A DNA stretch of 64,000 nucleotides from Glandiceps talaboti (Eukaryota; Hemichordata; Enteropneusta; Spengelidae), in assembly GCF_964340395.1 (NCBI RefSeq), contig NC_135563.1, forward strand, positions 21,038,151 through 21,102,150, given 5' to 3'. Made by a program: the position numbers and the translations under genes. The notes beneath the pieces were generated by a model that did no database searches, had not been told where the DNA came from, and saw nothing but the letters and a program-made list of their open reading frames with translations. Below are positions 37,645 to 50,517 of the stretch, in pieces; within the stretch, counting starts at the first letter, position 1, and each line of letters begins with the position of its first letter.

Positions 37645-38417
37645 TTTGATGCGGTAAAGAAGTGTTGATACTTTGGAAACGTCGGACTATCTAGCAGTTG
37701 TTTTCGCTGTAGTTCAGAAATTGCCTTGTCGTCTGTTCCTTTCTTTCCTTATAAACGTTTTCATGTCGTCGATGAGCTCATCGCTTTGCCCACGTCATTA
37801 ATACTTGCACGACAACATACGATGATAATGTCCAAATATGTCTATAACATCAGATATGATTGGTCAATAACCTACTCCTCCGTACACATGGTAAACACAT
37901 ACTTTCAAGGACATATTTGACTACGATATAGTTGAGAGCGCCAGTTTTTCGCCGAATTCAAAGGTTATACAGAATGAATGATCGACGTATAGTTCTCACA
38001 TTTTTGGACAACTTATAATAATTTTACACTTAATGCATAGTTATGTGTAACATTTTACGATTGAAGTAGAATGCAACTTTTAGGAAATGCCACCTGTTTG
38101 TTAATTTCGATACAGTTAAAAAAACATATTTTGTTTGGTATTGAATACAAAAACAATACGTCACTTTGAAAACCATCTGCATTTTCCTCACTTATGTTTT
38201 TTTCATTACAGTTTTGTTCACGTTGAATAAACAAAATTTATTTAAACGGTTATTGACCGGATCTCTGTTCCACTACGGTATGACATTTTCAAACCGACTG
38301 GTCCATGTAAGCGATCGTACGGTATTAATAATTTGTCTTCTCTTGTATGGATTAAATTATAAATTCCAAATGTCCATACAAAATGTTGCACACAGACACA
38401 AAAACAGGCACAGGGGC

Positions 38418-38431
38418 ACAGACACACACAC

Positions 38432-38467
<36 letters not shown>

Positions 38468-38618
38468 ATACATACATACATACATACATACATACATACA
38501 TACATACATACATACATACATACATACATACATACATACATACATACATACATACATACATACATACATACATACATACATACATACATACATACATACA
38601 TACATACATACATACATA
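38418..38618. repeat. CA/CATA microsatellite
   Basis: A CA tract followed by about 150 bp of pure CATA. All long frames here are artefacts of the repeat. Confidence 0.95.
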
Positions 38619-41182
38619 GTAATTTTTATTCGTCCAAATAAATTCGGAAATTTATTGAATACCATTCCATAGTACATATATAATAGACCTGGTGATCGAG
38701 ATCGTCTTTGGTAGATCTACGAAAACTAATATTGACCAATATGCATCACCAAGTAGTTCTTTTTAATGCTGTAATATGATAACACTTTTTATTAAATGAA
38801 CATCTCTGATAAAAAAAAAGTTTGAAGCTGAGTCCATGACTTTACATGCTTAACAGTGTATTGCGTTAGCAATTTTAATTCGTTGTTCCTGTTTCAGTTA
38901 GTCGGAGTTAGTCTCATGGTATTGTGTAATTGTCGTCGTTCTACTTGATGACACGACAAAGTAATGAAGTACAATGTAAGATACACTATTAAAATGATGC
39001 GCCATACTATTAATGCATTCTATGCAGTCAATATGCAATGGTTTAATCAGTGTATTAGTAATTGCAATTCAATTTTAAAAGTTAAGTTTTTCATTATTAA
39101 CTTGATATTTTCGATGTGTATTAACATTGTGTCATATTAATGACATATGGTGTGTTTTCCACTCAATTTGTGGTATTTTAAACATTTACATTACCAGCTT
39201 TAATACGGTGTTGGTCTTTCGGCAATTTAATTAATTTCACACATTTTTAGAAGATAGGCTAACGCAGTTTCGTTTTATTGCAGAATTAGATAATTTATCA
39301 AATATGGTCCGATGATTTCGTCATAATTAATCACGACATATTAGTCATTTACGGGGACTTCCTCCTCTTTGTACCATTTTACAATTACTATGTCAGCGAC
39401 CTTTAAATCTAAATTTAGACATGTTGCTAAGGGAATGCCCAGATGTGCTATCGTACGAATAACACATTAATCTTGTCTTATCAGTTGTTTACTACACTGT
39501 GGGAAGGCCCTGGCTATGTGCTGAGTTCCACGTGCAAGGCATTCCAGATCAGCTTATTAACTTACAGATGTAGGCCAGGTAATTCAATGACGTGTCGTAA
39601 CAATTTACTCGCATTGGGAAATATGAACTGAAATTATCATGGCAGCAATTGTAAGTTTTGGCCGTCTCCATATGATAATCAAAATCTACTAGTGAATGCT
39701 GACGTTGTACAATTGTTAACATGATTATACATCATTACATATACCGGTATTCAGTCGTATCTGATTATTCGAGAAATGTCTAAAATTATTAGAGAAAACA
39801 AAACATAAGTCGAGTAGGGACATGGCATAGAGATTCCTCCCTGACTCGAGGTACGTTATTGCGTATTATATAAACTGGTGTAAACTGAAAAATACTTGCG
39901 TCCAGTGAATATATTTGAGCTTTGAAATCTCAGAAGTGGCGGAGCTAGAACTGAGAATATAGAGTGACCCCACATCCTGTGTCCCGTGAATTGGTAGTTC
40001 CTGTCCATATCCCCTATACACAGAATACATAGTCCCCCCCCCCCACATACACCATATATCTGTATTTCAAACTCTGTACGCAATCTGAACATTAATATCA
40101 TAAGGATTTTTTTACAAATTTATCCTTCAAGTAAGGTCATAGAAATAAAGGCAAAGGTCATAGCAATGGTACAGCTATTGTTTTAGTGATATCATACCTG
40201 TTGCAACAGTTTTTGTAGTTCCCACACTTGGACGTGTTAATGATCACAACGATTAATTTCAAGGACTCTATGTTTTTGATGACTTGCAAGGGAAATGCAC
40301 ATATGACAATGGGCTATGTGCTACGGCACGATATGGTATAGAATACTCGGTGTTACGACAGTTTGATGTTACGACACCACTGTCGTAAAGCAATGGGTCT
40401 CATTACGGCACTGTCCAAAACGTATAATTTTTCTTTGGGTCAGCGGAGTTATATTCTTTACCTTGCAAGAATGGTCAACACTGCAACTTGAATTTTCGAT
40501 AGTGAAAAAATCCCTTCACAAGTTGTTTTGTTCAAAAATACAATTTTTTGAAATACAAACTGTATTTATGACAAGTTTCCTTCTTTGGTGTACAGGGAAT
40601 ATACAATTAATAATCCTAACACACAAGGATGTCTATACAATGTAAATCATCACGCTACTGCTAGCATAGCATTGGTCCAGGATTGGAATACAATTAGATG
40701 GTCTAGAACTCTGGTCTAGAAACGCCTGTCTGATTACAAATTATTAACCAGCGTATAATTAATACATTACATATATTACCTTATAGCCCAAACCCAACCA
40801 ATGACATGACCTAGCATCTTGCCATGGCAACAACGTGCCCACAACACAATAGCAGGGGACATCTTTAATAGTATAGTCCAGAGCTTGGCTATCTGTCATG
40901 GCCATTCTGTTCATCAGAATAATCCATTGGGCCTTCAATCTTCATCTGAGACAACAACGAGTTTGGATTCTATTCTTCCCATAGTAGACTCAGAAAGAGG
41001 TGAAATTCACAAAATAATGTAGTAAAAGAAGGAGATCGTGTTTTAATAAGAGAACAAATCCTGGCGTGCTACGTGGTATAAAATTATGTGTAGATTGCAT
41101 CATATATGACTCACATTACAACGAGGACACGTTTTAGTACACTGTATGAAATATACGTGTCTCTCTTGTCAATCTCTGTTTC

Positions 41183-41398
41183 ATTCATTCATTCATTCAT
41201 TCGTTCATTCATTCATTCATTGATTAATTAATTAATTAATTCATTCATTCATTCATTCATTCAGTCAGTCAGTCAGTCAGTCAGTCAGTCATTCAGTCAG
41301 TCAGTCAGTCAGTCAGTCAGTCAGTCAGTCATTCAGTCAGTCAGTCAGTCAGTCAGCCAGTCAGTCAGTCAGTCAGTCAGTCAGTCATTTATTCTTTC
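41183..41398. repeat. ATTC to AGTC composite microsatellite
   Basis: ATTC units (with an ATTA block at 41222-41240) pass into AGTC units that fill most of 41263-41387, with periodic ATTC and AGCC interruptions. A single-base change converts one unit to the other. Confidence 0.9.
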
Positions 41399-41656
41399 AT
41401 TAATTTACTTGTCGTTTTTATTAACTTCGGGTGTTACTAATTCATTTTTCTTTCCTGTTTGCCAACAGAAATTTAAGTTCTCAACGATTTACATTTCTAG
41501 TAGGATATTTTTTTATTAACAGAGAAGTATATCTTACTAAATACACAATAACTTATAGTGTACATAGGAAGATACTTTTGATAATTAAATTGCTTGGGTA
41601 CTCCTTTTTTCATTTTATTTTCTTAATTTAACTTTGAACAATTCTTTTCTTTTTCA

Positions 41657-41692
41657 CCCCCCCCCCTTTTTCTTTTGGGGGGGGGGGGGGGG
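41657..41692. repeat. C10 and G16 homopolymers around a T-rich spacer
   Basis: Ten C, then TTTTTCTTTT, then sixteen G. The two runs can pair as a very stable hairpin, and the G-run could form a quadruplex. The length here may be unreliable. Confidence 0.8.
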
Positions 41693-42530
41693 TTCTGTCG
41701 GTTAATTTGAATCATAATAGCTGTATGCTAATAGGCCTCAGGTCAGGGGTCAGTAACGAACAGTCTCTTACTTGGGGGTAGATTTACATCACCCCCCCCC
41801 CACACACACACACACACACACGTATATCATGTAGACCAACAAAGTTCATCAAGTTATAAAAAAAATTCCAACTTTAATTGCGTTTATAAAATAATGAAAC
41901 CACTTTGAACTGAACATTCCTCAGTTATGAAATATCGACTTTGTCAATAATTGAAAATCTCTATCGTTGGCACATACTGTGCACATACCACCTGACCATA
42001 GTCAGACTTTTTAACTTCAAGATAAAATAAATGTCTTGAATTCTTAAGACTCTAAAACTCAGAGTCGAATAAATAAAGTCCTGGCAGTCTACACGACATG
42101 CACAATACACTGTATCAATTCAATAAATAAAGTTGTGGGATGTCCGAGTCGTAGTAACCTATCTTTAAAAAACCATTACACTGTAGATATAAATAACTTC
42201 AGGTTGTCTCGAATGTCTTCTTTACGCCTTGAACTGTCACAGATTATCTGGTCATCCAGTTACATTCAAATTATTGTCTCTCGACGAAACTTACAGGTGT
42301 CCATTAGAGCATCTTCTTCATTTCTTGAGTTCAGGGTTGATCCTTAGAATTCACAATCATAGGTCTTCTACGTCAATTTCAATGTCAACAGAGTATCCCA
42401 TAATTAATCTTCATACAGTCATTGTTACTATGATTCTGTTGATATATTCTTCATAAAGAAATCATGTTCAAATCGTTTCAATTTCACTTGTAATCAATAT
42501 CTTCATAATCACCAGTCCTTGTATTAATAT

Positions 42531-42767
42531 CTATTCTCCTACCATCATTAAATACTGCATCTTCGTCGTGTGGCCGAAGTCCATTTTCCTTCTGCCGGAT
42601 TTGCTGGTAGTAGTCGCCCTACTTTTCGTACTGGACTGACTGGACGTACTGGTATTGCTTTTAACTGACTCAGATCTCCTCCTCTGTTCTTGGGCCAATA
42701 TGTCACCCTCATCCACCATCATGGTATACCTGGTTGCGGCGTAGGCTTGACTTATATCAGTATACAT
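42531..42767 (-). CDS. Orphan small basic Ser/Thr-rich protein, copy A (78 residues)
   Basis: One of a tandem family I do not recognise. Single exon. Layout: an N-terminal Tyr-containing segment (MYTDISQAYAATRYTMM), an acidic patch with EGDILAQEQ, a basic block QRRRSESVKS, a Ser/Thr tract (SVKS at 34-37 to about 57), a basic stretch GRRKMDF, and a C-terminal motif shared almost without change by all copies (TTKMQYLMMVGE). No signal peptide, Cys or membrane segment. The start is the ATG 113 bp downstream of a TATA box. Its upstream 120 bp match copies B and D, which argues for a real, co-regulated gene. A small nuclear or cytosolic regulator would fit but is a guess. Copy A is the most diverged of the three intact ones. 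Confidence 0.75.
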   Translation of the reverse strand: MYTDISQAYAATRYTMMVDEGDILAQEQRRRSESVKSNTSTSSQSSTKSRATTTSKSGRRKMDFGHTTKMQYLMMVGE

Positions 42768-42879
42768 GTCTGACTCTTCTTTCTAATACTTGTCTTCGAT
42801 CAAACGGTATGAGCTTCACCTTTGAAGTACTCGGTTGAAGGTTCTCATTGCAAGTGACGGCCCTTCTCCAATCTGTCCA

Positions 42880-42995
42880 TTTTATATGCGCGTTGTTTTT
42901 CAAAAATCCCTCGTACGATTTCGCAATGCAAACTGGTATCAGTTGGTATCAGTTAAAACCCACGCTACACAAATATTTGTCAGCGTGATCAGCTG
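42880..42995 (-). promoter_or_regulatory. Core promoter of orphan copy A
   Basis: On the minus strand, reading towards the gene: E-box CAGCTG (42990-42995), the conserved GTGTAGCGTGGGTT (about 42957-42971), palindrome TCGTACGA (42911-42918) followed by GGGATTTTTGAAAAACAA, then TATA box CATATAAAA (42880-42888). The same elements occur in the same order at copy B and, more loosely, at copy D. Confidence 0.65.
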
Positions 42996-44431
42996 TTGGG
43001 CAGTCTGGGCAAACAGTTCGTCAAGCTGAGAGGATATTTCGAGTGGTGTAATTATCACTCGAATTTTAATTCAAATGTTCAATTCATTTTAACTTTTCGT
43101 GTTTTCTCAACCAATTTTCTTCTTCTAAAACTAAATTGTTACCAAGGTCTAGCAAAATAAACTTACACTCAGCGTCCATATGTTGCAATAGTAATTCTTT
43201 GTTAAGCATGCAAACAAGTTCAATCAAATCAATCAAATCAATCAATTGATAAACTTATAAGTTTCAGTATGACGTCACCAATGGATATGTACGCCGTGAT
43301 GATGCAATCTTTTGTAGAGTGTTGAAATATCAAGTATCGAGGTAACGTGCGTTGGTCTATGTGCTATTCCCCGGCATTGATTCATTGTCTCAATATTCCC
43401 GTTCGTTGATGGATTATTTAAGTTTAGGGGGACGGTAGGGCTCTGTCCTTTCTTAAATTTTGATATATTGGGATCAGGGTTATTTTTTCTGGCAACGCTT
43501 TAAATAGCCTGCGACGTATTTAATACAAGGCATGTCAGATATTTCTAGGAAAGCAGGGTCACCAATTGAGATGTGCATTGTCGTCAACTCAAAGTTCAAC
43601 CTCATATCGTCACTTATTCTTCAGTTAGGGTAAAAATCAACACAAACGACTCATGCACACCAAATTTGATTTAAATTAACGATCGATCATTTTAATTTCT
43701 CTTAAAATCATCACGAAAAAAAACTTCAACTGGAATAAATTAGAATTGTACATTATCGACTTGGTCGAAAGTTTAATAGTGTCAGAAATTATGGGATATA
43801 AAATAGAGTGAAAGAAGGAAGTGGAATGACACGATAAAAATCATACGATATAGTTAGAATAAATAAAGGGTCGACACAGTAGACAAAGACGTCCACGTAA
43901 CACACGTATTGTAAATAGTCATCAAATAAATAATAAATCTTTGACAGATCTGGCAACATCAAAAAATGTCCAGTTGCCGTTCACAAATTGAACATTCGTT
44001 AATGTCCGTTGAAAAAATGCGTGTTTCGTTGATGTTCAGTTCAGCGAAAAGAGTTTTTAGAACTGTCACAAGTTTTCTGTTCATCCAGTTCCAGTATAAA
44101 TATACCATATCTTGATCATGTTGTTGATTTATATGTTCATACTTTGGCACTGCAATTTCTTAGAAGGTTCTTGCCACTGATTCGCAGTAGATTTTTGATG
44201 GCTCGGTTTGTGCCATTGCTTCTGACGTCACCTTTCATTGTTCGTAACGTAAGTCTTCTTCTAAGCTTGAAATAAAGTACCAGCTGCAGTCTGGTCAGTT
44301 CCAATATCAGACATTTGAAGATCTCTCGTAACGATTTTCTCCAGTGACTACTTTTTTCCGGTTAAATTATGTCCCTAAACTTAGAATCAAGTAATCGAAT
44401 AATAAATTGTTAGAGTTTTTTCTAGTCACCA

Positions 44432-44683
44432 CTATTCTCCAACCATCATCAGATATTGCATCTTTGTAGTGCGGCTGAAGTCCATTCTCCTTCTCCTGTT
44501 GGATTTCTTGTTGCTAGTAGCAACCCTACTACTTGTACTGGATGTACTGGACTGACTGGATGTACTGGTAGTACTTTTTACTGACTCAGCTCTCCGTCTC
44601 TGTTCTTGGTCCAAAATGTCACCATCCATCATCACCGTTGAGTTCCTGGCTGTTGTGTAGGTTTGATTAACTTCACTATGCAT
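44432..44683 (-). CDS. Orphan small basic Ser/Thr-rich protein, copy B (83 residues)
   Basis: Same architecture as the neighbouring copies: MHSEVNQTYTTARNST at the N-terminus, DGDILDQEQRRRAESVKS, a Ser/Thr tract with repeated SSTS units, NKKSNRRRRMDF and the ending RTTKMQYLMMVGE. The frame is open to an earlier ATG at 44722, but I chose 44683. From there the TATA-to-ATG distance is 112 bp, as in copies A (113) and D (108), and the N-terminus aligns with theirs. Single exon, no Cys, no signal peptide, strongly basic overall. Function unknown. B, C and D are closer to one another than to A, so the array grew by successive duplications. Confidence 0.75.
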   Translation of the reverse strand: MHSEVNQTYTTARNSTVMMDGDILDQEQRRRAESVKSTTSTSSQSSTSSTSSRVATSNKKSNRRRRMDFSRTTKMQYLMMVGE

Positions 44684-44794
44684 CTTTGATACTTCTAACG
44701 TCACCAGTCTTAAGTTCAGCAATTTGACGAACAGCTCTCGTGTACTCTATTCACAGATCTGCTTGCTTCTGACCAGCTCATTTCAATCTCTCCA

Positions 44795-44922
44795 TTTTAT
44801 ACTCAAGTTGTTTTTCAAAAATCCCTCGTACGATATCGCAGTGCAAACAAAGGCCTTGTCATATCAGTTAATGATGGTCATCAACCCACGCTACACAAGT
44901 ATTTAGTCCACTGAGTCAGCTG
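44795..44922 (-). promoter_or_regulatory. Core promoter of orphan copy B
   Basis: TATA box TATAAAA (44795-44801), TCGTACGA (44826-44833) with the GGGATTTTTGAAAAACAA stretch identical to copy A, GTGTAGCGTGGGTT (about 44883-44897) and E-box CAGCTG (44917-44922). Spacing is nearly the same as at copy A. Confidence 0.65.
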
Positions 44923-45099
44923 TGCCGGATAGGCTTGGCTTGTAAATGAAATAAACTGACTTATTATCTAGGGTTGTATTTCATCACCCATTTACAATGA
45001 AAATCTAAATCTACATTAACAGTTGTCATGATTTAAAATTATTACTATTAATTTCAAATTTGTTACTTCAAAATGTTTTTGTCAAATCCACTGTCACGG

Positions 45100-47384
45100 T
45101 AATCCTAAATTGGCATAACTCTCACACTGCATCATTGTGTAGTCGTACACATTTGTTTGTTTCATCTAAAATCACAATCATGCAAAAAAAAAAGTTGTTA
45201 TTTTTTAATTGTGAAATAAGATGACCAGATGACATCATCGATAATTTGAGTCGTCACGGTGTCGCAATCTCTCGATAAATTTCGAAATCTCATAACTAAT
45301 ATTCATAAATTTATTTGGAATAACGACGTCAGCTTTACGTAGAATTACTGTCATGACATCATCAGTCAGGATTGTTCGTCAACCATATTGTTCTCTTGTT
45401 TTTGTAAATCGATTCAGAAAATTTTGTGTGCTTTTGATTTCACTGTCATTGAGCCACTGAGAGGGAAACGCGAAATCCGTCATCGAAAAACCAGTGTCAG
45501 GAAAACTAATACGGAAGGTAGTGAGTATCGTCGCAAACCACGGCCTGTTTTACTGCAACGTTCTTAACGAGCGTCCCACAGTGGACGTTTAATGGTAACA
45601 ATACTGTATAGGAACTAGACTAGTCAAAATGACACTATGGCGGCCAATTTTTCGTTAGCCAATCCAAGCGAATGGGGGCTTTGAGTTTTGATTCCCCATT
45701 CAAAGCTCCCATTCGTATGGATTCCACGCTAAGTTTTCGTCAAGTATAAAGTAACAAGTATAATAATCCAAATTCATATCGAAATATTTCAGAAATGTTA
45801 TGAAATGTTTTTATTGCCCCCCCCCCCAAAAAAAAAAAATCACAAAGGGTACCAGCGCTATCAAGTTGATGGCCGTTGTTTGTCAGTTCATGCGTGTACT
45901 ATAGTACACCTATCGGCAGACTGTTGGGCTTTCGACTGGGATTCCCCTCGGCTTGTCACGTGACATCACAGTGTCCAGACGAGGGACCACACTGGCCGTA
46001 TGTCAAATGAAGAGAAGACATGTCCACGGTGGTTATACAGTCCATTATGGAAAACAGTGGTGTGAGTTTTACGAACCTCACTTTACATGCTTTACTAGGA
46101 CTCATGCATGGGACTCTGGATAATTAACTACCCTTTTCGTCTTTTACCACATTTTCACGAGTTTAATACAAGTTACTGTATAATGCTAAGTTTTAGTCCC
46201 GGGGTCATCACATTAATATTACCTTATCAGTGGAACCATGAGGATCACGCGGGGTCATTCTTTTGTTTTGTATGACTCTGTCAGACAACTGTTTTTTCAC
46301 GCCTAGATGTTAATTCTCATCCAAAATGGGCCTTTAAACTTTAACGCAATTATATATATATGGAAGCTGAAATGAAAATAATATTTTGTTTGTATATTGC
46401 ATGGATTCAGAAAAGCCTTTGTATTTGTTTACAAATATTGTTTCCTTTATTTACCTTTTTGTTTTACTTGTTAAAAATATTGTTCCCTACAAGGTGTCAT
46501 GTAAAAAGGTAACAAAAAGCTGGTGTTGTCTTTTTCTAAATAAAACATATTATGAAAGTAAAGATGATAATAGACACTACTTAGCTATGCAATATTTTAT
46601 TTTCTAGAGTGTAGAGTTCGAAAAATTGTAAAGAGAAAAAAAAATTCAACCAGCACTAAGATATCTATGTAGGATAAATAAATAAACACATTCAGATACC
46701 CACAAGTAGATTACTATAAATAGATTTATAAATCAATAAGTGTTAACCTGGTCTGCCAGTGATCTCTGTCAACTGACAGACAAACAACATGTCAACAGTA
46801 AACTGTTTATTTGCTTCAATTTCCAGTTTCAAAGCTCATTGAAATGTGTCCCCAATTTTCGTTTACTTCATGGTGTCGTTCCATTGATACGTGGACATAA
46901 AATATGGTTGATGTACTAGCCTTAAGTAAATGGTGTCCTGAAAAGCCTATGACCACTATAGCAACAGGCACTCGAATCAATCTGTATATTTTTTAAAAAA
47001 ATGTATAGTAAATAAATCTTATTTACTGTTCATTTTTAAAGAAATCATACAGATTGATTCGAATGCCTGTGGCTATAGTGGTCTGGGGTAAGGCTTATGT
47101 ATGCGGAAAATGATACTGCTCTGTAGTTCCACGGAGCTGAGTAATTTAAACCAATTCACTGTCAATTCACCAGCGTCACCTGTTCACCACTATGGTGTCC
47201 AATCACTACATCACTATTTTCACGAGATGTTTTTAATAATTAGTCCTGCATTTAGTAGGCTAGGTAGGCTGAATCCATTGAGGGGTGACCCTCACATGAC
47301 TCTTTGGGAGACAATTTGATCAAATTTGCAGAACTATATCCAGTCTAAATAAAAACATATCTGATGGAGTCATTCTCGTCACCA
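45100..47384. other. Spacer between orphan copies B and C, no gene seen
   Basis: AT-rich, with a C-run and A-run at about 45819-45838. No supported coding sequence or long repeat. Confidence 0.6.
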
Positions 47385-47640
47385 CTATTCTCCAACCATC
47401 ATCAAATATTCCATCTTTGTAGTGCGGCTGAAGTCCATTCTCCTTCTCCTGTTGGATTTCTTGTTGCTAGTAGTAACCCTACTACTTGTACTGAATGTAC
47501 TGGACTGACTGGATGTACTGGTAGTACTTTTTACTGACCCAGCTCTGCATCTCAGTTCTTTGTCCAAAACACCACCATCCATCATCAAGGTGTTGGTGGT
47601 TTTTTGCGTACATTCTGTTTACACCAAATTGAATATACAT
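47385..47640 (-). pseudogene. Orphan family copy C, decayed at its 5' end
   Basis: The C-terminal two thirds are intact and very close to copies B and D (47385-47588: MMMDGGVLDKELRC..., SVKSTTSTSSQSS, NRRRRMDFSRTTKMEYLMMVGE). The position of the family start codon corresponds to the ATG at 47638-47640, but the stretch between it and the body is 4 bp longer than in copy B, so it is out of frame. In the frame of the body a TAA lies 18 codons upstream of the first Met. The promoter is also eroded: TCGTACGA is missing and the TATA box is reduced to TTTAAAAA (about 47730). A 67-residue product from the internal ATG cannot be excluded, but pseudogene is more likely. Confidence 0.6.
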
Positions 47641-48796
47641 ATTGAGTTCTGTGTGAACACCGTCGGTATGACCAGTGCTTGACTCTGTTCTGATGTCTCA
47701 GTGCTAAAGATGAACCTTCGCCGTCCAACCTTTTTAAATCTTCGTTGTTTTTTAAAATTCCCTCCTTTCATATGAATGGGCGACTGTTGTATCAGTAACT
47801 ATCTGTTAAAACCCGCGATGCACAATTATTTGTCAAATTATTCCGCGTCGTCAGGTTTAATGTTTGCATTGAGTAAACAGGTCATATGAAATGCGAAATG
47901 TCGGAAAGTTTGATTTTGTGTTTTAATGATCGCTTACTTTGCTGATATCTCACTACTGCACCGAGCCACGCAATGACTCAATGTGTCAACAGGGGTATAG
48001 AATGATGCAATCTAAAGACTATTTCATACAAATGTAACACTTGTCTAAAGCAACGCCAGCTAAAAAGATGACATCATCATTAAGATATTTCATTTACATG
48101 TAAGGTTGTCACTATAATGTCGAAATTTCTGGTACTTGTTGAAATAGTCTAGAATGTTCGATGTGGCCAACTTTGTTACAATGGTTGCAATGCATGGCTT
48201 TCTCTGTTTGTAGGATTCCTAGTAGGGGTTCCCCAGTCACGTGATATGATTATTACCATAATGCCCAGGCACCCACATGATACAATATAGAATAGCGAGG
48301 AATGAATACAATTCAAACTGAGTCGTCTTCAAAAACATGAACTTTTCTCTTTACTATTGTGATAACCTAATTTGTCTGGGTTTAAGCTAACTATTTTATA
48401 AAATTAAAGAACCACTCATTTTACCGATAACAGCAATCACCGTGACTACCTTCAACATCACGTACTCAGCAAGGTTATTTGGCTATTGTAAGATTTAGAT
48501 TAAAACTGTTTTGTATTGTTGGTCGTTGTTTTTTTCAGATATTGCGGGAAATCAACAGGTGGTATTTTGTTATTGTTTTGAACGACCCCGAATAACATGG
48601 TAAAATACATACTCTATGGTAATTGATCTTAAACAGCCCATACTCCTCATGATGGCAAATTTGAGACTTTTGTCACGTGGTATTTCTTTATTGTGTACAT
48701 ATATGTCTTTCTGCAAGAACTATCTAGCGTTTACATTGATCTACTGCTCAGTGCTATAGAAAATTGCGCCGTAATGGACTTGATTGATACACAAAA

Positions 48797-48911
48797 ACGC
48801 GCGCGCATACGTGTACATGCACATACACGCGCGCACACACATACATACATACATACATACATACATACATACATACATACATCCATCCATCCACCCACCC
48901 ATCCATCCATC

Positions 48912-48975
<64 letters not shown>

Positions 48976-49070
48976 TACATACATACATACATACATACAT
49001 ACATACATACATACATACATACATACATACATACATACATACATACATACATACATACATACATACATGC
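48797..49070. repeat. CATA/CATC/CACC/CA/GACA/CATA composite microsatellite
   Basis: Ordered blocks: CGCG/CA, CATA, CATC with CACC in the middle, CATA, CA, GACA, then a long CATA tract. Neighbouring blocks differ by one base per unit. All long frames are artefacts. Confidence 0.95.
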
Positions 49071-50517
49071 ACGCACAACTTAAAGTTATGTGTCTTTCTT
49101 AATCTTAGTTCATATGAATTATCCAAGTATTACCCACTAAGATGTTTCTTACTGGGGTTTAGAGAATGTTCAGTACCCTAGACCCAACCATCTGTCATAT
49201 ACAGCCAGTAAATGTAAATGAAGCGAGAAAATTTTGATAAAACCCAATAATCAGTTAAAATAGAAATCCTGCATGATATTATGTTCCGCAGAGGAATTAT
49301 GTCAAGCTAGGGAGAAGTAGATACTACTATACTATAGTTATGTGTTAGTACTGGCGGTATATTCATATCATTACAGTAATTAAAGCTGATTAAAGTTTAA
49401 AACAATACTGTGAATAACGAGGTAAACTTTCACGACATCTGTAAGGAGCAGGAAAATTCTCAAAGGTACACGAAAACCAGAATATAATTATTCCATCTGT
49501 ACAGCTTGTCATACTGTTTAAATTATCGACCTCTATCAATATTACATCACTTAATGTTCATTATTTCTGCTTCATTTACCATAGTGTTTGAAGTTCGACA
49601 AATATTGTGTGTGGGGGGGTTGGGGTTGGGATTGGGAAGGGGTATGTGTTTCCTTCTTTGTCTGTTTTAGGGTGGTCAACAAATATTGGCTCAAATGTGA
49701 GTACTAGTATATGCAAAATGATTTCAACAATGTATTTCAGACACTTGAATACCTCCACCGTCGGAGGAACATCAATAATATTCATTCATCAGTTCGTATT
49801 ACGAACTACACTCATTCAAATTAAAAAGACAACTGCAACACAACAATGCTAGTTTTCATATATAGTTTAATTCACAATATTTCACAACAGGTGATAATAA
49901 CATATATGAACATTAAACGTGTATATTAAACACTTGTATACTCACAAGCATATATACAATGTTATATATCGTTCTCAAAGAGATAAAATAACAATAAAAC
50001 ACACGAACTATGTGTTTACACTTCAGATTGTTACAGTCAAGATAATAATACTGTAGAAAAAAGTTAGACAAGTCAGAAAGAACTGACGTTCCAAATACTG
50101 GAGATTAAAGTCTCAAATACACAAATGTTGTTTTGTAATTATTGTTAAAGTTAGAGTTCAGGTATTGATGTGAATACTTCCAGTATGTTGAGACTCTGCA
50201 CTGGAATCGTTGCATATTTCCAATCAGTCTCTGTGTGGGATATTTCCTCAAGGAATTAGATCTTGTTCGATTTCATTCTTGATGCGAAGACAACTCTCTC
50301 CGTTGGCATAAACTCTAGCGGATGTTCATTCGATGACGTCATCAGTCAGGTATCGAGATATATAATAGAATGTTGCATTAAGAGACCAATTTGTGCCATT
50401 TTACGCCACGATCGTCTTGTTCGCTGTACATCTTTGGTACGTATCATCGACACAAAGATACCAGGTGTGTACCTGGCAACTTTAGTAATACTAAGTATCA
50501 AGTCAGTGTTATGATCA
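49071..50517. other. Spacer between orphan copies C and D, no gene seen
   Basis: Non-repetitive, AT-rich, with a G-run near 49612. Short frames on both strands have no support. Confidence 0.55.

Larger units (their letters stand above)
37800..42530. other. Intergenic region, repeats only
   Basis: Holds a CA/CATA microsatellite (38418-38618), an ATTC/AGTC microsatellite (41183-41398), a C10/G16 inverted homopolymer pair (41657-41692) and a C-run with a CA tract (about 41791-41822). A short plus-strand frame at 40819-41022 begins in CTTGCCATGGCAAC, an RFX X-box-like palindrome, but has no other support. Confidence 0.6.

Noticed and set aside
40819-41022. 67-codon plus-strand frame starting in an X-box-like palindrome
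   Set aside because: No homology, splice support or promoter; the palindrome alone is not enough.
43959-44150. 63-codon minus-strand frame downstream of copy B
   Set aside because: No TATA box at the family spacing and no shared motif; probably chance.
44684-44722. 13-residue N-terminal extension of orphan copy B
   Set aside because: Copies A and D start at the position of 44683, with the same TATA-to-ATG spacing.
48797-49070. CRISPR-like regular repeats
   Set aside because: Units are 4 bp with no spacers, in a eukaryotic sequence; they are microsatellites.
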